Assembly: GCA_000438015.1 (NCBI GenBank)
Contig: FR901594.1
Coordinates: 1-7,362 of the forward strand
Source of the DNA: Coraliomargarita sp. CAG:312
Lineage (GTDB): Bacteria; Verrucomicrobiota; Verrucomicrobiia; Opitutales; Intestinicryptomonadaceae
Direction of reading: 5' to 3'
DNA: 7,362 nt
Part shown: positions 6,217 through 7,362 of the stretch, piece after piece
How the letters are laid out: each line of letters begins with the position of its first letter
Position numbering within the stretch: the first letter of the stretch is position 1
Program-made: the position numbers and the translations under genes
The notes under the pieces: model-generated
What the model saw: the letters and a program-made list of their open reading frames with translations, nothing else
What the model was told of the DNA's origin: nothing
Databases searched by the model: none

Positions 6217-7080
6217 TTATAATGTATTTTGGAGTTCGTCGCGATACTTCTTTGCAGCCCGCAAATGTGCGGAAACTGCGGCTGAATCGCAATTTTCAAT
6301 GTTGCTGATTAATGCGTCTAAATCTGCGCGGTAGTCTTTCAATGCGGACAAGATTTCAGACCGGTTGTCAGATATTATTGATTCCCATATTTCCGGAGAT
6401 CCGGAAGCCACGCGGGTTGTGTCTCTAAAACCCGGTCCGCAATATTTTTTTAGATCGTCCGGAGATTTTGACGCGTTGACACAAAGAGTTCCGGCAAGCA
6501 AGTGCGGAAGATGGCTTATATGGGCGACTATAAAATCGTGGTTCCTTGGGCTTGTACAATACACCTTCATTCCAACCGCCGTCCAAAATTCCGCCAAAAT
6601 TTTCGCAGCCGGTTCGTCCTGAGAGTTTGAGACCACGAAACACGGCCGATTCTCAAACAAGCGGTCGTCGGAAAAATCTATGCCTATTTTTTCTGAGCCG
6701 GCCATAGGATGCGACCCTACAAAGACAGCGCCGGTGCCTGCGCAAATTTTCTCGCATTGGGAGCATATTGCTGTTTTCACGCTGCCAACGTCAGTAAGAA
6801 TAGCCCCGCCTTTTAGATTTCCTGAAATTTCAGCCGCCACAACAGGAATTTTATCAGTGGGCGTGCACAATACTATTAAATCGGCATTAGCTGCGGCGCA
6901 AGACGGAGATTCGCAGACTTCGTCAAAGATATTCGGCAAAGCCCGGCATTTCTCCCTAGTAGATTCGCTGCGAGACCACGCTTTTACATTTTTTGCCACG
7001 CCGCGGGCTTTCAGTGCACGCGCCAACGAAGCGCCCAAAAGCCCTGTTCCGAGAATAGCAACAGTGTCTATTAAATTCAT
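6217..7080 (-). CDS. tyrA: Prephenate (or arogenate) dehydrogenase
   Basis: This 287-residue cytoplasmic enzyme performs the oxidative decarboxylation of prephenate towards tyrosine. The NAD(P)-binding Rossmann motif is GTGLLG (11-16). Further family motifs are TDVGSVKT (96-103), GSHPMAGSE (122-130) with likely catalytic H124, HDFIVAHISHLPHLLA (181-196) and GPGFRDTTRVASGSPEIW (215-232), whose arginines contact substrate. No chorismate mutase or ACT domain is attached, so feedback control by tyrosine is not evident; prephenate and arogenate specificity cannot be told apart here. I chose ATG at 7080 because AAGG lies nine bases upstream and the Rossmann strand starts at once. The frame stays open to a TTG at 7161, which would give 314 residues. 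It is the first clearly identified gene of the tyrA, aroA-cmk, plsC operon. Confidence 0.93.
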   Translation of the reverse strand: MNLIDTVAILGTGLLGASLARALKARGVAKNVKAWSRSESTREKCRALPNIFDEVCESPSCAAANADLIVLCTPTDKIPVVAAEISGNLKGGAILTDVGSVKTAICSQCEKICAGTGAVFVGSHPMAGSEKIGIDFSDDRLFENRPCFVVSNSQDEPAAKILAEFWTAVGMKVYCTSPRNHDFIVAHISHLPHLLAGTLCVNASKSPDDLKKYCGPGFRDTTRVASGSPEIWESIISDNRSEILSALKDYRADLDALISNIENCDSAAVSAHLRAAKKYRDELQNTL

Positions 7081-7157
7081 TGTTAAAGACCTTAGCATTG
7101 CGCCGGATTCTCTCAACAAAATTCTTTCAAAATCGCATTCTCTTCTCAAAATAAATT

Positions 7158-7262
7158 TCAAATATTCTTTGCCGTTAAAAACGCCAAATTTTCTAATTTT
7201 ACACAGCAGCCAGCCTCTGGATGAATTGCCAACGCCTCAAATCTATCTAAAAGCTCCGGCAT
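7158..7262 (-). CDS. Candidate 34-residue ORF just upstream of tyrA
   Basis: The ORF reads from ATG at 7262 to TGA at 7158-7160. AGGA lies ten bases before the ATG (7273-7276), a better ribosome binding site than most genes here have. The peptide starts MPELLDRFEALAIHPEAG and contains two adjacent cysteines near residues 19-20. It has no run of Phe, Tyr or Trp codons, so it is not an obvious attenuator leader for an aromatic operon. Its stop overlaps the TTG at 7161 as TTGA, so terminating ribosomes could restart into the longer tyrA frame. The product is not recognised. Confidence 0.25.
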   Translation of the reverse strand: MPELLDRFEALAIHPEAGCCVKLENLAFLTAKNI

Positions 7263-7265
7263 ATT

Positions 7266-7362
7266 TTAGATGTCCTGGTATTTTTTATTTGATAGGAAAT
7301 CTAAAGATGCCCCATTCTTGGGGGCGCGCCTAAATGAGGCAGCGCATATGCAAGAAAAAACC
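7266..7362 (-). CDS. Possible C-terminal tail of an upstream minus-strand gene (partial)
   Basis: One minus-strand frame is open from the window edge to a TAA at 7266-7268. It encodes 31 residues ending in RRAPKNGASLDFLSNKKYQDI with no internal stop. The stop lies three bases before the ATG of the small ORF at 7262 and in the same frame, which would suit a tightly packed operon running into tyrA. The sequence is too short to name. A second minus-strand frame is also open for 19 codons at this edge, so the frame choice is uncertain. Confidence 0.25.
   Translation of the reverse strand, partial: VFSCICAASFRRAPKNGASLDFLSNKKYQDI

Larger units (their letters stand above)
7081..7362. other. Region upstream of tyrA with two weakly supported minus-strand reading frames
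   Basis: If tyrA starts at 7080, these 282 bases hold no recognisable gene. Two minus-strand frames, listed separately, could be real. GCCCC (7309-7313) pairs with GGGGC (7321-7325) around a seven-base loop. Read on the minus strand it is followed only by ATCTTTAG, so it is a poor terminator. No convincing tyrA promoter can be picked out, leaving open whether the operon begins here or further right. No T-box or tRNA-like structure is visible. Confidence 0.4.

Noticed and set aside
4208..6292. Longer 694-residue version of AroA-Cmk
   Set aside because: Starts at TTG inside tyrA with an overlap of 76 bases; the added residues precede the normal EPSP synthase N-terminus. The ATG at 6211 fits the gene spacing better.
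6680..7333. 217-codon plus-strand ORF antisense to tyrA and its upstream region
   Set aside because: Most of it mirrors tyrA, which has clear family motifs; its translation shows no domain pattern.

Overview
The window looks like bacterial chromosome of moderate-to-low GC, with four complete protein genes or gene blocks that can be read with confidence. The best taxonomic clue is a single polypeptide joining EPSP synthase (AroA) to cytidylate kinase (Cmk), set between prephenate dehydrogenase and a PlsC acyltransferase. From memory this fusion and gene order recur in Verrucomicrobiota, especially the Opitutae (Opitutales/Puniceicoccales). A secreted GH105 enzyme carrying a DUF4861 module fits a polysaccharide-degrading member of that group or its relatives. 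The assignment is inference; there is no rRNA or other marker in the window.

Layout from left to right. Positions 1-60 probably hold the lysine-rich tail of a plus-strand gene that enters from outside. Positions 61-564 are AT-rich and mostly non-coding. They contain two neighbouring imperfect hairpins (257-280 and 283-304) that abut a 40-codon plus-strand ORF with a zinc-finger-like Cys/His pattern (306-428), and a long stem-loop (481-506) that looks like the terminator of the next gene. A UlaG-like metallo-beta-lactamase-fold hydrolase (565-1329, minus) is transcribed divergently from the secreted GH105-DUF4861 protein (1500-3440, plus). The 170-base gap between them carries promoter-like sequence and a dyad.

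From 3543 to 7080 a tight minus-strand operon runs tyrA, aroA-cmk, plsC, with gaps of 5 and 2 bases. TyrA and AroA serve the shikimate-to-tyrosine route, Cmk makes CDP from CMP (and dCDP from dCMP), and PlsC makes phosphatidic acid, whose activation consumes CTP. Neighbouring aroA, cmk and plsC genes are a widespread bacterial association, so the cluster is probably a growth-linked housekeeping unit. Upstream of tyrA (7081-7362) there is room for a 34-codon ORF and for the tail of another minus-strand gene that leaves the window.

The two carbohydrate-related genes (MBL hydrolase and GH105-DUF4861) are probably functionally separate from the housekeeping operon, with which the GH105 gene converges. 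I see no rRNA, tRNA, CRISPR array, insertion sequence or phage gene. Nothing here clearly amounts to a new multi-gene system. The least explained items are the DUF4861 module, the hairpin-preceded small ORF at 306-428, and the small ORF whose stop codon overlaps a possible TTG start of tyrA.
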